DNA of 64,000 nt from Allobosea robiniae (GTDB lineage Bacteria; Pseudomonadota; Alphaproteobacteria; Rhizobiales; Beijerinckiaceae), in contig NZ_FNBZ01000004.1 of assembly GCF_900102525.1 (NCBI RefSeq), positions 248,001-312,000 of the forward strand, written 5' to 3'. The notes beneath the pieces are model-generated. The model was not told the DNA's origin, did no database searches, and worked only from the letters and a program-made list of their open reading frames with translations. Below are positions 45,938-54,820 of the stretch, one piece after another. Position numbers and translations under genes: made by a program. Within the stretch, counting starts at the first letter, position 1, and each line of letters opens with the position of its first letter.

Positions 45938-46684
45938 ATGAACAGGATTTCCCTCGACGACCAGGTCGCGGTCGTCACCGGCGGCGCCCAGGGGCTGGGC
46001 CTCGCCATCGCCAAGCGGCTCATCGCGTCCGGCGCGCGCGTCAGCCTCTGGGATCGCGACGCGGACGAATTGAAGAAGGCGCTGGCGCTGCTGGGCTCCG
46101 GAGCTTCCGCCAAGCAGGTCGACATCACCGATCTCGACCGCCTGACGCATGCCCATCGCGAAGTCGAAGCCGAAACCGGCCCGGTCTCGATCCTCGTCAA
46201 CTCGGCCGGCATCGCCGGCGGCAACGCCCCGCTCGACGCCTATGACCCCGACGAGTGGCGCCGCGTCGTCGAGGTCAACCTGAACGGCACGTTCTATGTG
46301 AACAAGGTCGTCGTACCCGGCATGAAGGCGCGGAATTATGGGCGGATCGTCAATATCTCGTCGGTCGCAGGCAAGGAAGGCAACCCGAACCTCGCCGCGT
46401 ATTCGGCCGCAAAGGCGGGCGTGATCGGCCTGACGAAATCGCTGGGCAAGGAGCTCGCCGGTTACGACATCGCCGTGAACGCGATCTCGCCAGCCACGGC
46501 CAAAACCCGCATCCTCGACACGCTTAAGCCGGATTTCATCCAATACATGCTGTCGCGCATTCCCCGCGCCCGCTTTCTTGAGGTGGACGAGGCCGCCGCC
46601 ATGGTCGCCTGGCTGGTCAGCCGCGAGAACAGCTTCACCACCGCCTCGGTCTTCGATCTCTCGGGTGGCCGCTGCACATACTGA
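45938..46684 (+). CDS. SDR-family oxidoreductase
   Basis: A 248-aa classical short-chain dehydrogenase: cofactor motif TGGAQGLGLA near residue 15, NSAGIAG (NAG-type) near 88, catalytic Ser in ISSVAGKEGN near 143 and Tyr-Lys in YSAAKAG near 157. D38-equivalent acidic residue in WDRDADE suggests NAD rather than NADP. It lies 4 bp after the transporter ATPase and probably oxidises the imported sugar or its acid. Confidence 0.9.
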   Translation: MNRISLDDQVAVVTGGAQGLGLAIAKRLIASGARVSLWDRDADELKKALALLGSGASAKQVDITDLDRLTHAHREVEAETGPVSILVNSAGIAGGNAPLDAYDPDEWRRVVEVNLNGTFYVNKVVVPGMKARNYGRIVNISSVAGKEGNPNLAAYSAAKAGVIGLTKSLGKELAGYDIAVNAISPATAKTRILDTLKPDFIQYMLSRIPRARFLEVDEAAAMVAWLVSRENSFTTASVFDLSGGRCTY

Positions 46685-46698
46685 GCACGGGAGGCACC

Positions 46699-47094
46699 AT
46701 GACTCTGGAACGGGCGCAGAGCCTGATCGCCGCGGCTCTGGCAGCCGGCCGCGCACTGGGCGCCCGACCGCTGGCGGTGGTGGTCGTCGATGCCGGGGGC
46801 CATATCGTCGCATCAGCCCGAGAGGACGGCGCCACGATCGCCCGGCACGAATTCGCCCTGGCGAAGGCCTGGAGCTGCATCGCGCTCGGATTGGATACGC
46901 GCGACCTCGTCGAAAGAGCGGAGGCGAATACAGCCTTCTTCTCCGCAGCCGCGACACTCTTGTCCGGCAGGTTGCTCCCTGCTGCCGGCGGGGTATTGGT
47001 GCGCGAGGATAAACAGATCCTGGGCGCGCTCGGTGTCTCCGGCGACGCTGCAGACGTGGATGACGCCTGCGCAGTTGCAGCCATTGGACGGTAA
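46699..47094 (+). CDS. GlcG/HbpS family heme-degrading-domain-like protein
   Basis: A 131-aa protein with the GlcG/HbpS (DUF336) pattern: LAVVVVDAGGHIVASAREDGA near residue 25, the middle GGVLVREDKQILGALGVSGDAADVDDACA near 96-125. Homologues occur in glycolate and sugar-acid operons; the biochemical role of most is unclear. Preceded by GGGAGG; last gene of the importer operon. Confidence 0.85.
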   Translation: MTLERAQSLIAAALAAGRALGARPLAVVVVDAGGHIVASAREDGATIARHEFALAKAWSCIALGLDTRDLVERAEANTAFFSAAATLLSGRLLPAAGGVLVREDKQILGALGVSGDAADVDDACAVAAIGR

Positions 47095-47567
47095 ACTGGC
47101 AGGCGAACAAGCTTCGTGGCCTGGTCCGAACCGAGATTGACATCCATTTGCAGTTTTTCGAGCGGGCCTTCGATGTCCGTTTCAGGACAGATGTTCAAGG
47201 TCCGCTTGTCGGCAATCAGCCAATGTCTGGTTGTGGCGCGTAGCACAAATGCAGGTTGCTGGCGCGGCTTGATGGCGCTTCTCGCCATTCGCGTCATCGC
47301 GGCGGCCATGGCGAATGCCGGCTGGCTTTAGGCAATCAGTGAATTATGAATGGAGTTCCAGGCTAGCGTTCGATCGATTAAGCCGCTCGTCCGGGCGCCA
47401 CTCTCTCGGCCTCGGGAGACTGCAGCCTCATTTTTTGATCGATGCAGACGCGCCACTCAGATTATTTGCTGGAAATTCTCTCATTTTTGATGGACATCAG
47501 ATTTCTAAGCCACTGTAAAATAACAATGTTCATTCTCGGTTTTTGACTTACGGACCACGACGGGACG
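47095..47567. other. Intergenic boundary between catabolic island and core genes
   Basis: A 470-bp gap. It contains the three-unit repeat copy E and, from about 47440 to 47550, a noticeably AT-rich stretch that may hold the promoter of the deacylase gene. No coding region is supported. Confidence 0.6.
47171..47239 (+). repeat. Copy E of degenerate 25-bp repeat, three units
   Basis: Units CGATGTCCGTTTCAGG (47171), AAGGTCCGCTTGTCGGC (47196) and AATGTCTGGTTGTGGCGC (47222), spaced 25 bp. It marks the right edge of the catabolic islands. Confidence 0.6.
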
Positions 47568-48041
47568 ATGGCCCAGACGACCCCCGCCACGCTGGCGCTG
47601 AAGCAGCTCGGAATCCGTTTCGAGCTGCACAGCTACACCTATGATCCGAATGCCGAGCGCGTCGGGTTGCAGGCGGCGGAGGCGCTGGGCGAGCCGGCCC
47701 AGCGCGTGCTCAAGACATTGATCGCGCAGGTCGACGGCAAGCCGGTCTGCATCGTGCTCGCCTCCGACCGCGAGGCCAGCATGAAAAAGGTCGCGGCCGC
47801 CTTTGGTGGGAAGGCTGCCGCGATGATGCCGGTGCCCGATGCCGAGCGCCTGACCGGCTACAAGGTCGGCGGCGTCAGCCCCTTCGGCCAGAAGCGCAAA
47901 TTGCCGACAATCGTGGACGAGGCGGCTTCTTCGGAAGCGCTGGTCTATGTCAACGGCGGCCAGCGCGGCCTGCAGATCGCGCTGGCGCCCGCCGATCTCC
48001 TCAGCGCGGCCAATGCCCGCAGCGCGGTCATCTCGGCCTGA
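47568..48041 (+). CDS. ybaK: Cys-tRNA(Pro)/aminoacyl-tRNA deacylase (YbaK/EbsC family)
   Basis: A 157-aa single-domain trans-editing protein: TPATLALKQLGIRFELHSYTYD at the start, VLKTLIAQVDGKPVCIVLASDRE with the conserved lysine in KTL, GYKVGGVSPFGQKRKLPTIVDE (the GG.SPfG signature) and YVNGGQRGLQIALAPADLL. It hydrolyses mischarged Cys-tRNA(Pro) in the cytoplasm. Full length for the family. Confidence 0.92.
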   Translation: MAQTTPATLALKQLGIRFELHSYTYDPNAERVGLQAAEALGEPAQRVLKTLIAQVDGKPVCIVLASDREASMKKVAAAFGGKAAAMMPVPDAERLTGYKVGGVSPFGQKRKLPTIVDEAASSEALVYVNGGQRGLQIALAPADLLSAANARSAVISA

Positions 48042-48121
48042 TAGCAGGCTCTTCAAGGCTTTCCCGATACGTCCCGATGGCTTAGTGCCGCGGGAGCATT
48101 CCTCCAAGGTTCCCCATTTCC

Positions 48122-49744
48122 ATGATCCGCCTCGAGAACATCAGCAAGCAGAACGGAAAACAGATCGTCTTCATCGAGGCCTCGGCAGGGCTTCTGAAGG
48201 GCGAGAAGGTCGGGCTGGTCGGGCCGAACGGTGCCGGCAAGACCACGCTGTTCCGGATGATCACCGGCGAGGAGGCGCCCGACGAGGGTGTGGTCTCGAC
48301 CGATCGCGGCATCACCATCGGCTATTTCAGCCAGGATGTCGGCGAGATGGCCGGGCGCAGCGCCGTCGCCGAGGTGATGGACGGGGCAGGCCCCGTCAGC
48401 ACTGTCGCGGCCGAGCTCGCCGAGCTCGAAGCCGCCATGGTCGATCCCGACAGGGCCGACGAGATGGAGGAGATCATCACCCGCTATGGCGAGGTGCAGG
48501 GCCGCTTCGAGGAGCTCGACGGCTATGCGCTCGACGGCCGGGCGCGCGAGGTGCTCGCGGGCCTGGGCTTCAGCGAGGAGATGATGGAGGGCGATGTCGG
48601 CGGCCTCTCCGGCGGCTGGAAGATGCGCGTCGCGCTCGCCCGCATCCTGCTGATGCGCCCCGATGCGATGCTGCTCGACGAGCCTTCGAACCATCTCGAC
48701 CTCGAAAGCCTGATCTGGCTGGAATCCTTCCTCAAGAACTATGACGGCGCCGTGCTGATGACCTCGCATGATCGCGAGTTCATGAACCGCATCGTCGGCA
48801 AGATCATCGAGATCGATGGCGGCGCGCTGACCAGCTATTCCGGCGATTACGAGTTCTACCAGCAGCAGCGGGCGCTGGCCGAGAAGCAGATGCAGGCGCA
48901 GTTCGAGCGCCAGCAGGCGATGCTCGCCAAGGAGATCGCCTTCATCGAACGCTTCAAGGCCCGCGCCTCGCATGCCGCGCAGGTGCAGAGCCGTGTGAAG
49001 AAGCTCGACAAGATCGAGCGCGTCGAGCCGCCGCGGCGGCGCCAGAGCGTTGCCTTCGAGTTCCAGCCGGCGCCACGCTCGGGCGACGACGTGGTCAGCC
49101 TCAAGAATGTCGGCAAGGCCTATGGCAGCCGCAGCATCTATGACGGGCTGAACTTCCAGATCCAGCGCAAGGAGCGCTGGTGCGTGCTCGGCGTGAACGG
49201 CGCCGGTAAGTCGACGCTGCTGAAGCTCGTCACAGGCACGACCGAGGCCGATACCGGCACTGTCAATATCGGCGCCAGCGTCAAGCTCGGCTATTTCGCC
49301 CAGCACGCCATGGAGGTGCTCGACGGCGAGCGCACCGTGTTCGAGGCGCTGGAGGACCGCTTCCCACAGGCCGGGCAGGGGTCGCTCAGGTCGCTGGCCG
49401 GCTGCTTCGGTTTCTCGGGCGACGATGTCGAGAAGCGCTGCCGCGTGCTCTCGGGCGGCGAGAAGGCGCGGCTCGTCATGGCGATGATGCTCTACGACCC
49501 CCCGAATTTCCTGGTGCTGGACGAACCGACCAACCACCTCGACATCGCCACCAAGGAAATGCTGATCACCGCGCTCTCGAACTACGAGGGCACGATGCTC
49601 TTCGTCAGCCACGACCGGCATTTCCTCGCCGCGCTCTCCAACCGCCTGCTGGAGCTGACGCCGGATGGCGTCCATGCCTATGGCGGGGGCTATACGGAGT
49701 ATGTCGCCCGCACCGGGCAGGAAGCGCCGGGGTTGCGCAGCTAA
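48122..49744 (+). CDS. ABC-F family ATP-binding protein (ribosome-associated type)
   Basis: A 540-aa protein with two nucleotide-binding domains: Walker A GPNGAGKTT (residue 36) and GVNGAGKST (near 357), signatures LSGGWKMRV and LSGGEKARL, Walker B LLDEPSNHLD and VLDEPTNHLD. The linker between the domains (about 245-320) is charged, lysine- and glutamine-rich (EKQMQAQFERQQAMLAKEI), as in the ribosome-binding P-site tRNA interaction motif of ABC-F proteins. No membrane domain. EttA, Uup and YbiT are the relevant relatives; I cannot choose between them with certainty, though the length fits YbiT. Confidence 0.9.
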   Translation: MIRLENISKQNGKQIVFIEASAGLLKGEKVGLVGPNGAGKTTLFRMITGEEAPDEGVVSTDRGITIGYFSQDVGEMAGRSAVAEVMDGAGPVSTVAAELAELEAAMVDPDRADEMEEIITRYGEVQGRFEELDGYALDGRAREVLAGLGFSEEMMEGDVGGLSGGWKMRVALARILLMRPDAMLLDEPSNHLDLESLIWLESFLKNYDGAVLMTSHDREFMNRIVGKIIEIDGGALTSYSGDYEFYQQQRALAEKQMQAQFERQQAMLAKEIAFIERFKARASHAAQVQSRVKKLDKIERVEPPRRRQSVAFEFQPAPRSGDDVVSLKNVGKAYGSRSIYDGLNFQIQRKERWCVLGVNGAGKSTLLKLVTGTTEADTGTVNIGASVKLGYFAQHAMEVLDGERTVFEALEDRFPQAGQGSLRSLAGCFGFSGDDVEKRCRVLSGGEKARLVMAMMLYDPPNFLVLDEPTNHLDIATKEMLITALSNYEGTMLFVSHDRHFLAALSNRLLELTPDGVHAYGGGYTEYVARTGQEAPGLRS

Positions 49745-49753
49745 TCGCTGCGC
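49735..49753. terminator. Weak hairpin between convergent genes
   Basis: GCGCAG, a 7-nt loop, CTGCGC spans the ABC-F stop and touches the end of the glutaminase gene. It could act on both convergent transcripts, but there is no U-tract on either side. Confidence 0.25.
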
Positions 49754-50682
49754 TATCTGGCGAAGACCGACCAGCCCGTCGCTTCGGTCAGGCGTTCCAG
49801 CGCCAGCGTGCCGAGCAGGGAATTGCCGTTGGCATTGAGACCGGGCGACCAGACCGCGATCGCGGCCTTGCCCGGCGCGATCGCCAGGATGCCGCCACCG
49901 ACGCCGGACTTGCCGGGCAGGCCGACGCGGAAGGCGAAATCACCCGAAGCGTCGTAATGGCCGCAGGTCAGCATCAGCGCGTTGATGCGCCGCGCCCGCT
50001 GGCCTGAGACGACGCGCGGCCCACCGGGCTCGTAGAAGCCGCCATGCATCAGGAAGCGCCCGGCCATGGCGAGCTGGCGACAGCTCATGGCGATGGCGCA
50101 TTGGTGGAAATAGACGCCGAGCGTCAGTTCCGGCGGATGGGTGATGTTGCCGAAAGCCTTCATGTAATTGGCGAGCGCGATGTTGCGGAAGCCGGTCGCC
50201 TGCTCGGCCCGTGCCACGGCCTCGTCGATAATGATCGTGTCGTCATCGGCGAGATAGCGCATGAAGCGCAGCAGTTCGCCGATGGCGACGCGCGGCTCGT
50301 GGCCCGCGAGGTTGATATCGGCGACGACGAGCGCGCCGGCATTGATGAAGGGATTGCGCGGCACGCCCTCCTCGCGCTCGAGCTGGACGATCGAATTGAA
50401 CGGCGTGCCCGAAGGCTCGCGCCCGACCCGGCGCCAGAGCGTGTCGCCGACCTTGCCGAGCGCCTGCGTCAGGGCGAAGACCTTCGAGACGCTCTGGATC
50501 GAGAAGAGCTCCTCGCTGTCACCGGCGGCATGGATCTCGCCATCCGCCATCACGACGCAGAGCCCAAACTGGCGGGGATCGATCCGGGCCAGCGGCGGAA
50601 TATAGGTCGCGACCTCGCCGCGCTCCTCGGCGCCGCGCATCTCATCGGCGATGTCGCGGACAAGCCGCCCGATATCCGTCAC
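49753..50682 (-). CDS. glsA: Glutaminase (GlsA/YneH family)
   Basis: A 309-aa serine-dependent beta-lactamase-like glutaminase. The SVSK nucleophile motif is in [16 protein letters not shown] near residue 64, [15 protein letters not shown] near 112 and [12 protein letters not shown] near 258. It hydrolyses L-glutamine to glutamate and ammonia in the cytoplasm. Usual length and no leader. Converges with the ABC-F gene. Confidence 0.93.
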   Translation of the reverse strand: MTDIGRLVRDIADEMRGAEERGEVATYIPPLARIDPRQFGLCVVMADGEIHAAGDSEELFSIQSVSKVFALTQALGKVGDTLWRRVGREPSGTPFNSIVQLEREEGVPRNPFINAGALVVADINLAGHEPRVAIGELLRFMRYLADDDTIIIDEAVARAEQATGFRNIALANYMKAFGNITHPPELTLGVYFHQCAIAMSCRQLAMAGRFLMHGGFYEPGGPRVVSGQRARRINALMLTCGHYDASGDFAFRVGLPGKSGVGGGILAIAPGKAAIAVWSPGLNANGNSLLGTLALERLTEATGWSVFAR

Positions 50683-50818
50683 GCTTCCCGCTCCGGCTGC
50701 TCCGTCTCGGCGCGACAGCCAAGCCTCAGGCCGGGCTTGCGGTCAAGCGCCGGGGAAAGCCATTGCAGCCGAGACGAAACTGCGATGATCTGAAACTCCG
50801 AAGCCGGAGGCCCCCAGA

Positions 50819-51334
50819 ATGCGCCGCGCCGCCGTCGTTTCCGCCCTGCTGATCGCAGCCCTGCCGGCCACCGCCCGGCCGCTCGAAAGCGAGCTTCCTC
50901 CGAAGTGGGACGCCTGCTGGGAGCGTTCTTACGACGCGGCCCATCTCAGGGCGCATCCGCAGCAGAAGGTCGTGAAGATCCGCCTGGTCCACAAGCCCGG
51001 CAACTGGCAGGCCGAGCCGCATGCGGCGGTCTATGTCGCGCTCTATTTCAACCTGCGCCAGCGCACGACCGCGAACCGCTTCGACTACCAGCTCGGCGGC
51101 TTCTGCAAGCCGCAGGGCAAGGGCCTGCGCTGCGTGCCGGAATGGGATGCCGGAAGCTGGCGCCTGGAGAGCGGGCCGCAGGGTGCGCTCGATATCCGCA
51201 ATGGCGGGATCGTCGCCAACCCGAATCCCTACGATGCCGAGGAGATCGCCGACGGCGCGGTGACAATCCCGGCGAAACCCGATGACGGGCTCTGGCGCCT
51301 GACGCCCGCGAGCGACGCCTGCGAGATCGAATAG
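50819..51334 (+). CDS. Hypothetical secreted protein
   Basis: A 171-aa protein with a short signal peptide (MRRAAVVSALLIAALPATARP) and no family that I recognise. It has two cysteines in the WDACWERSYD and GGFCKPQGKGLRC regions and one near the C-terminus (DACEIE), which could form disulfides in the periplasm. A strong GGAGG precedes the ATG and codon usage matches the neighbourhood, so the gene is likely real. It converges with the diguanylate cyclase gene, 3 bp between stops. Confidence 0.75.
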   Translation: MRRAAVVSALLIAALPATARPLESELPPKWDACWERSYDAAHLRAHPQQKVVKIRLVHKPGNWQAEPHAAVYVALYFNLRQRTTANRFDYQLGGFCKPQGKGLRCVPEWDAGSWRLESGPQGALDIRNGGIVANPNPYDAEEIADGAVTIPAKPDDGLWRLTPASDACEIE

Positions 51335-51337
51335 GCC

Positions 51338-52531
51338 TTACTGCAATCGCGGATGGCGCCCGCTCGAAACGCGCGCATCCAGAACGGAGCGCTGCCCGGC
51401 GATGACGCAGAGCGACTTGCCGCGCGACTTCGCCTGATAGAGCGCGGCATCGGCCGCCGACATCAGGCTGTTCATGTCGCGCCCGTGCTCCGGCGCGAGC
51501 GCAATGCCGACCGACGCACCAATGGCGAGCTGGTGGCCGCTGTCGAGCTCATAGGGCTCCGAAATCTCGCGCACGATGCGTTCGCCGAAGCGCTGGAGCT
51601 GCGTCCGCTCGGTCTGCTCGGAGAGCACGACGAATTCGTCCCCGCCAATGCGCGCCGCGATATCGGAGCTGCGGACGAGGCCGCGCAAGCGCTCGGCGAC
51701 GAGCTGGAGCAACGCATCGCCCGCCATATGGCCATGATTGTCGTTGACCGCCTTGAAGCCGTCGAGGTCGAGATAGACCAGAGCGAGCCCGCGCGGCGCC
51801 GTCTCGCTCTCGAACCGCGTCGCGAAGGCCTTGGCCAGGCCGGCCCGGTTAGAGAGGCCGGTGAGCACGTCATGGCGCGCGTGAAAGGCGTTCTCGCGCT
51901 CGGCCCGCATGGTCGAGATCAGCATGGCGTTCAGCTTGTAGGCCGCGACCGCCATGCTGAAGAGGTAGAAGGGGATCTGCATGAAGGTGATCAGCATGAT
52001 CGGCTCGGACAGGAACGGTGCGGCGAGCACGCAAGGCCCCAGCGTCAATCCGATCATCAGGCCGGCCATGCGCGGTGCGGCGAAATTCCGGAAGCAGATG
52101 CCGCCGACCATCGCGGCAGCGGAAAGGCAGGCCAGCGTGGCCACGACCCAGTCGCCACTCGTCAGGCTGAGGAAGGTGCCAGCGCCGATGCCGGCCGCCC
52201 AGGCGACCCCGAGCAGGAGATAGAGATCGGTCGGCGTCGAAGCACCGCGCGCGGCCCGGCGGCGGGCGTAGATCAGGACGACCAGGCGGATGCCGCAGCA
52301 GAGCACCTCGAAGGCGCACCAGAGGGCGAATGGCAGGGTCGGGATACGCCAGGCGATCAGGAAGGAGACCGCGAGCGAATTGATGACGCCGCCGGCGAAG
52401 ATCGGCAGCGTGCCGTAGAGGCTGGCGATCAGCGCGACCCGAATCTCGGGCGGGACATCCGGTCCGGCATCCGCCAGCCAGCGCGTCACGCGCCAGCGGG
52501 GCAAACTGTAACGGAGGACGGCGCCACTCAT
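51338..52531 (-). CDS. Membrane-bound GGDEF diguanylate cyclase
   Basis: A 397-aa protein: about six membrane helices in residues 30-210 (an MHYT/7TM-like but unassigned sensor region), then a GGDEF domain from DVLTGLSNRAGLAKA. The active-site motif IGGDEFVVL is intact, the metal site DLDGFKAVNDNHGH is present, and RSSD five residues before GGDEF fits an inhibitory I-site, so c-di-GMP synthesis with product inhibition is expected. No EAL domain. Located upstream of an inverted repeat at 52534-52597. Confidence 0.88.
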   Translation of the reverse strand: MSGAVLRYSLPRWRVTRWLADAGPDVPPEIRVALIASLYGTLPIFAGGVINSLAVSFLIAWRIPTLPFALWCAFEVLCCGIRLVVLIYARRRAARGASTPTDLYLLLGVAWAAGIGAGTFLSLTSGDWVVATLACLSAAAMVGGICFRNFAAPRMAGLMIGLTLGPCVLAAPFLSEPIMLITFMQIPFYLFSMAVAAYKLNAMLISTMRAERENAFHARHDVLTGLSNRAGLAKAFATRFESETAPRGLALVYLDLDGFKAVNDNHGHMAGDALLQLVAERLRGLVRSSDIAARIGGDEFVVLSEQTERTQLQRFGERIVREISEPYELDSGHQLAIGASVGIALAPEHGRDMNSLMSAADAALYQAKSRGKSLCVIAGQRSVLDARVSSGRHPRLQ

Positions 52532-52533
52532 CG

Positions 52534-52597
52534 GCTGTTAGGCTCCTCGCTGGCAAGCAGGCCGGCAGGCACCTGATCGCGAGCGCTGCCTAACAGC
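52534..52597. repeat. Inverted repeat upstream of the diguanylate cyclase gene
   Basis: GCTGTTAGGC (52534-52543) and its exact complement GCCTAACAGC (52588-52597) are separated by 44 bp and lie directly before the ATG. It could be a pair of regulator half-sites or fold as a leader hairpin; function unknown. Confidence 0.4.
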
Positions 52598-52674
52598 GAG
52601 GTCTTACGATTTCGTGTGGAAACGGCCGAAATCCACGGCGCAAGACGATGACGTAGCGTCAATCATGCCAAAAA

Positions 52675-53469
52675 TCAGCGAATCTGGCGATAAACCCAGA
52701 CTCGCGCCGGTGGAATGTTGCGGAGCACCCAGTCGGACACGAAGGCCTTGAGTCCGGAGCCCTTGCGCGGAATCGGCGAGATCACCGAATAGGTGAACTG
52801 GATGAAGGGCGCGCCCTCGACGAGCAGCGGGAAAGCCTCGCGCGCCAGCGCCGAACGGGTTGCCGGCGGGCGGTTGAACAACGGCAGGCTGGAGACCAGC
52901 GCGATCGCCTTTTCCGGAAGGTGGCCTGCCAGCGTTGTTGACAGAGCATAGGCGTCGCCCTGCACCACCGTCGCCCGCGGGAAGCGCTTGCGCAGCAACT
53001 CGCAGAATTCGGGGCTGTACTCGACCAGAATCAGCCGGCTTTCGTCGATGCCGCGCTCGATCAGCGCTTCGGTGACCGGGCCGGTGCCGGGGCCGATCTC
53101 GATCACCGGGCCGGGTTGCTCGGGGTCGACGAAGGACGCCATGCGCCTGGCGAGAGCGGGGCTCGACGGCGTGACCGAGCCGGTGCGGCGGGGATCGTCG
53201 ATCCAGGACTTGATGAAGCGCGCCTCGTCGCCGAGCTTCGCCTTGGCGTCACTGACGCGGCTCTTGAATTTCTCCGCAGTGTTGCGGACCTCGCCCTCGA
53301 CCTTGTAGCGAACGGCGGCGACCTTGAGCTTCGCCTCGGCCACGCAATCGACGAGATCGGCGGCGGTGACGCGCACCTCGCCCTCGATCCGCGTCGCGAC
53401 GCGGGACTGCCCGAGACGGGCCGCCAGCGAGGCGGCTCGCGGTGGGCGATGACGAATCGTCGAAGACAT
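52675..53469 (-). CDS. PmtA-like SAM-dependent methyltransferase with N-terminal helical repeat
   Basis: A 264-aa protein. The C-terminal 180 residues form a class I methyltransferase with motif I VIEIGPGTGPVTEALIERG near residue 125 and the SSLPLFNRPPATRSALAREAFPLL region typical of phosphatidylethanolamine N-methyltransferase PmtA, which makes phosphatidylcholine at the inner membrane. PmtA is usually about 200 aa; here an 80-90-residue charged helical extension precedes it and contains two copies of a motif, RIEGEVR...EAKLKV (27-50) and KVEGEVR...DAKAKL (56-79). The extension may mediate membrane binding. The activity is inferred, and rRNA dimethylase-like enzymes are the alternative. Confidence 0.75.
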   Translation of the reverse strand: MSSTIRHRPPRAASLAARLGQSRVATRIEGEVRVTAADLVDCVAEAKLKVAAVRYKVEGEVRNTAEKFKSRVSDAKAKLGDEARFIKSWIDDPRRTGSVTPSSPALARRMASFVDPEQPGPVIEIGPGTGPVTEALIERGIDESRLILVEYSPEFCELLRKRFPRATVVQGDAYALSTTLAGHLPEKAIALVSSLPLFNRPPATRSALAREAFPLLVEGAPFIQFTYSVISPIPRKGSGLKAFVSDWVLRNIPPARVWVYRQIR

Positions 53470-53589
53470 GACACCCCTTGAACGCCGCAGAGACGACGCG
53501 TCTGACGCAAATCACGTTACCTGCGCGGCATATGGGGTCAAGAGCTGGCTCTCGCCAAGCCTTTTCCGCATCGGTCGCAAGCAAAGCCG

Positions 53590-54345
53590 TCAGATCAGCG
53601 GCCTTGGCGCCGTGATCTGTTCGTAAGCCGCAGCCATCCGCGCCGTCAGGCGCGGGTTCAGCAGGGTCAGCCTCCCTCCCGACAGCGCGAACAATCCTTC
53701 CCGGCGCAGGCGCGACCAGGTCTTGCTGGTATGGACGAGCGAGAGGCCGAGCGCATCGGCAAGCTGCTGCTGCGAGAGCGGAAAGGCGAAGCTGTCATTG
53801 GCGACCAGGCCGAGCGCGTCGACACGGTGATAGAGCGAGATGATCAGCGCGGCGAGGCGCTCGCCGGCGCTGCGCTGCCCGACCGAGGTGAGATTGTCGT
53901 CGATCATGCATTCCTCGCGCGAACCGAGCCAGGCCACCTCATAGGCCAGCGTCGGCATCCGCTCGAAGAGATCCCAGAGGCGCCGGCGCGGGAAGACGCA
54001 GAGCTCGACATCCGTCAGGGCCTCGATGCCGTGCTCGGCAGCCGACAGCAGCGAAGCCTGCAGACCGACGAGATCCCCCGGCAGGAGGAAGTTGAGGATC
54101 TGGCGACGCCCGTCCGGCAGGGATTTGTAGCGGAAGGCCCAGCCGGAATAGAGCGTATAGAGTTCGGCATCCTCCTGGCCGGGATGAATGATGTCGCCCC
54201 CGGCGCGCATGAACCGGTGATCGACCTTCATCGTCTGGATGAAGCGGATCTCATCATCGGTCTTGTCCCGGAAAGCCGGCTTCAGCCGCAAGGGACAGGC
54301 AAGACAGGGCGTGCCGAGGCGCCCGGGCCGGCTGACGATGTTCAT
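53590..54345 (-). CDS. Crp/Fnr-family transcriptional regulator
   Basis: A 251-aa regulator with an N-terminal cyclic-nucleotide-binding-like domain (IHPGQEDAELYTLYSGWAFRYKSLPDGRRQILNFLLPGDLVGLQASL) and a C-terminal winged HTH (LPLSQQQLADALGLSLVHTSKTWSRLRREGLFALSGGRL-type). Two cysteines in CLACPLRL near residue 14 lack the full four-cysteine Fnr cluster. Start 54345 is the first ATG after an EcfG-type promoter at 54392-54417, so the gene is probably a stress-response output. Divergent from the small protein gene at 54518. Confidence 0.88.
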   Translation of the reverse strand: MNIVSRPGRLGTPCLACPLRLKPAFRDKTDDEIRFIQTMKVDHRFMRAGGDIIHPGQEDAELYTLYSGWAFRYKSLPDGRRQILNFLLPGDLVGLQASLLSAAEHGIEALTDVELCVFPRRRLWDLFERMPTLAYEVAWLGSREECMIDDNLTSVGQRSAGERLAALIISLYHRVDALGLVANDSFAFPLSQQQLADALGLSLVHTSKTWSRLRREGLFALSGGRLTLLNPRLTARMAAAYEQITAPRPLI

Positions 54346-54391
54346 GGTCGAATTGATCCCCCGATCGCCGGCAGGGAGCCGGCTTCGAGTC

Positions 54392-54417
54392 AACGCAGCA
54401 AGGGCGCTCCTCGTTCC
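54392..54417 (-). promoter_or_regulatory. EcfG (general stress sigma) promoter for the Crp/Fnr gene
   Basis: On the minus strand GGAAC (54417-54413), 17 nt, CGTT (54395-54392). It sits 47 bp before the Crp/Fnr ATG, and is the mirror partner of the promoter at 54445-54470. Confidence 0.65.
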
Positions 54418-54444
54418 GTAAAAGCCGGCTACTCGCGTCAGGCG

Positions 54445-54470
54445 GGAACCGAGGCGGCATTTCCGGCGTT
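54445..54470 (+). promoter_or_regulatory. EcfG promoter for the small protein gene at 54518
   Basis: GGAAC (54445-54449), 17 nt, CGTT (54467-54470), with the start codon 47 bp downstream. Confidence 0.65.
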
Positions 54471-54517
54471 TCCCTCTCGAAAGCCGGTCAATCGACCGGT
54501 CAGCCCTGGAGACATCC

Positions 54518-54799
54518 ATGCCGAAGTCCAGCCTCGCGCCGGCCATGCGCGCCATCGTCTTCTTCGGCCTCATGGGCACGGCCGTATCGGGTCTGACCCT
54601 GGGCGCCGGGCTTCAAATGCCTGATGACCAGAGCTCGACCAGCATTGCCCTCGCAAGGGGCGAGCGCGGCTATGCCGACAGCCTGCAGCTTGCCGCCGTC
54701 GACCGCGCCGACCGCTCGCGCAGCGCCGCCAAGCGCGCGATCGCCTCGCCGTCGCAGCAGGCGATGGCCGGCGGACCGGTCACGCATATCGTTCGCTGA
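54518..54799 (+). CDS. Small membrane-anchored hypothetical protein
   Basis: A 93-aa protein with one hydrophobic helix at about residues 11-32 (RAIVFFGLMGTAVSGLTLGAG) and a polar tail rich in Ser, Ala and Arg. No family recognised. Evidence that it is real: an EcfG-type promoter at the usual distance, an ATG preceded by CCTGGAGACATCC, and codon bias like its neighbours. Its transcript would end at the hairpin 54821-54914. Probably a general stress protein of unknown role. Confidence 0.6.
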   Translation: MPKSSLAPAMRAIVFFGLMGTAVSGLTLGAGLQMPDDQSSTSIALARGERGYADSLQLAAVDRADRSRSAAKRAIASPSQQAMAGGPVTHIVR

Positions 54800-54820
54800 A
54801 CACCGCTGATTCCGCAAAGT

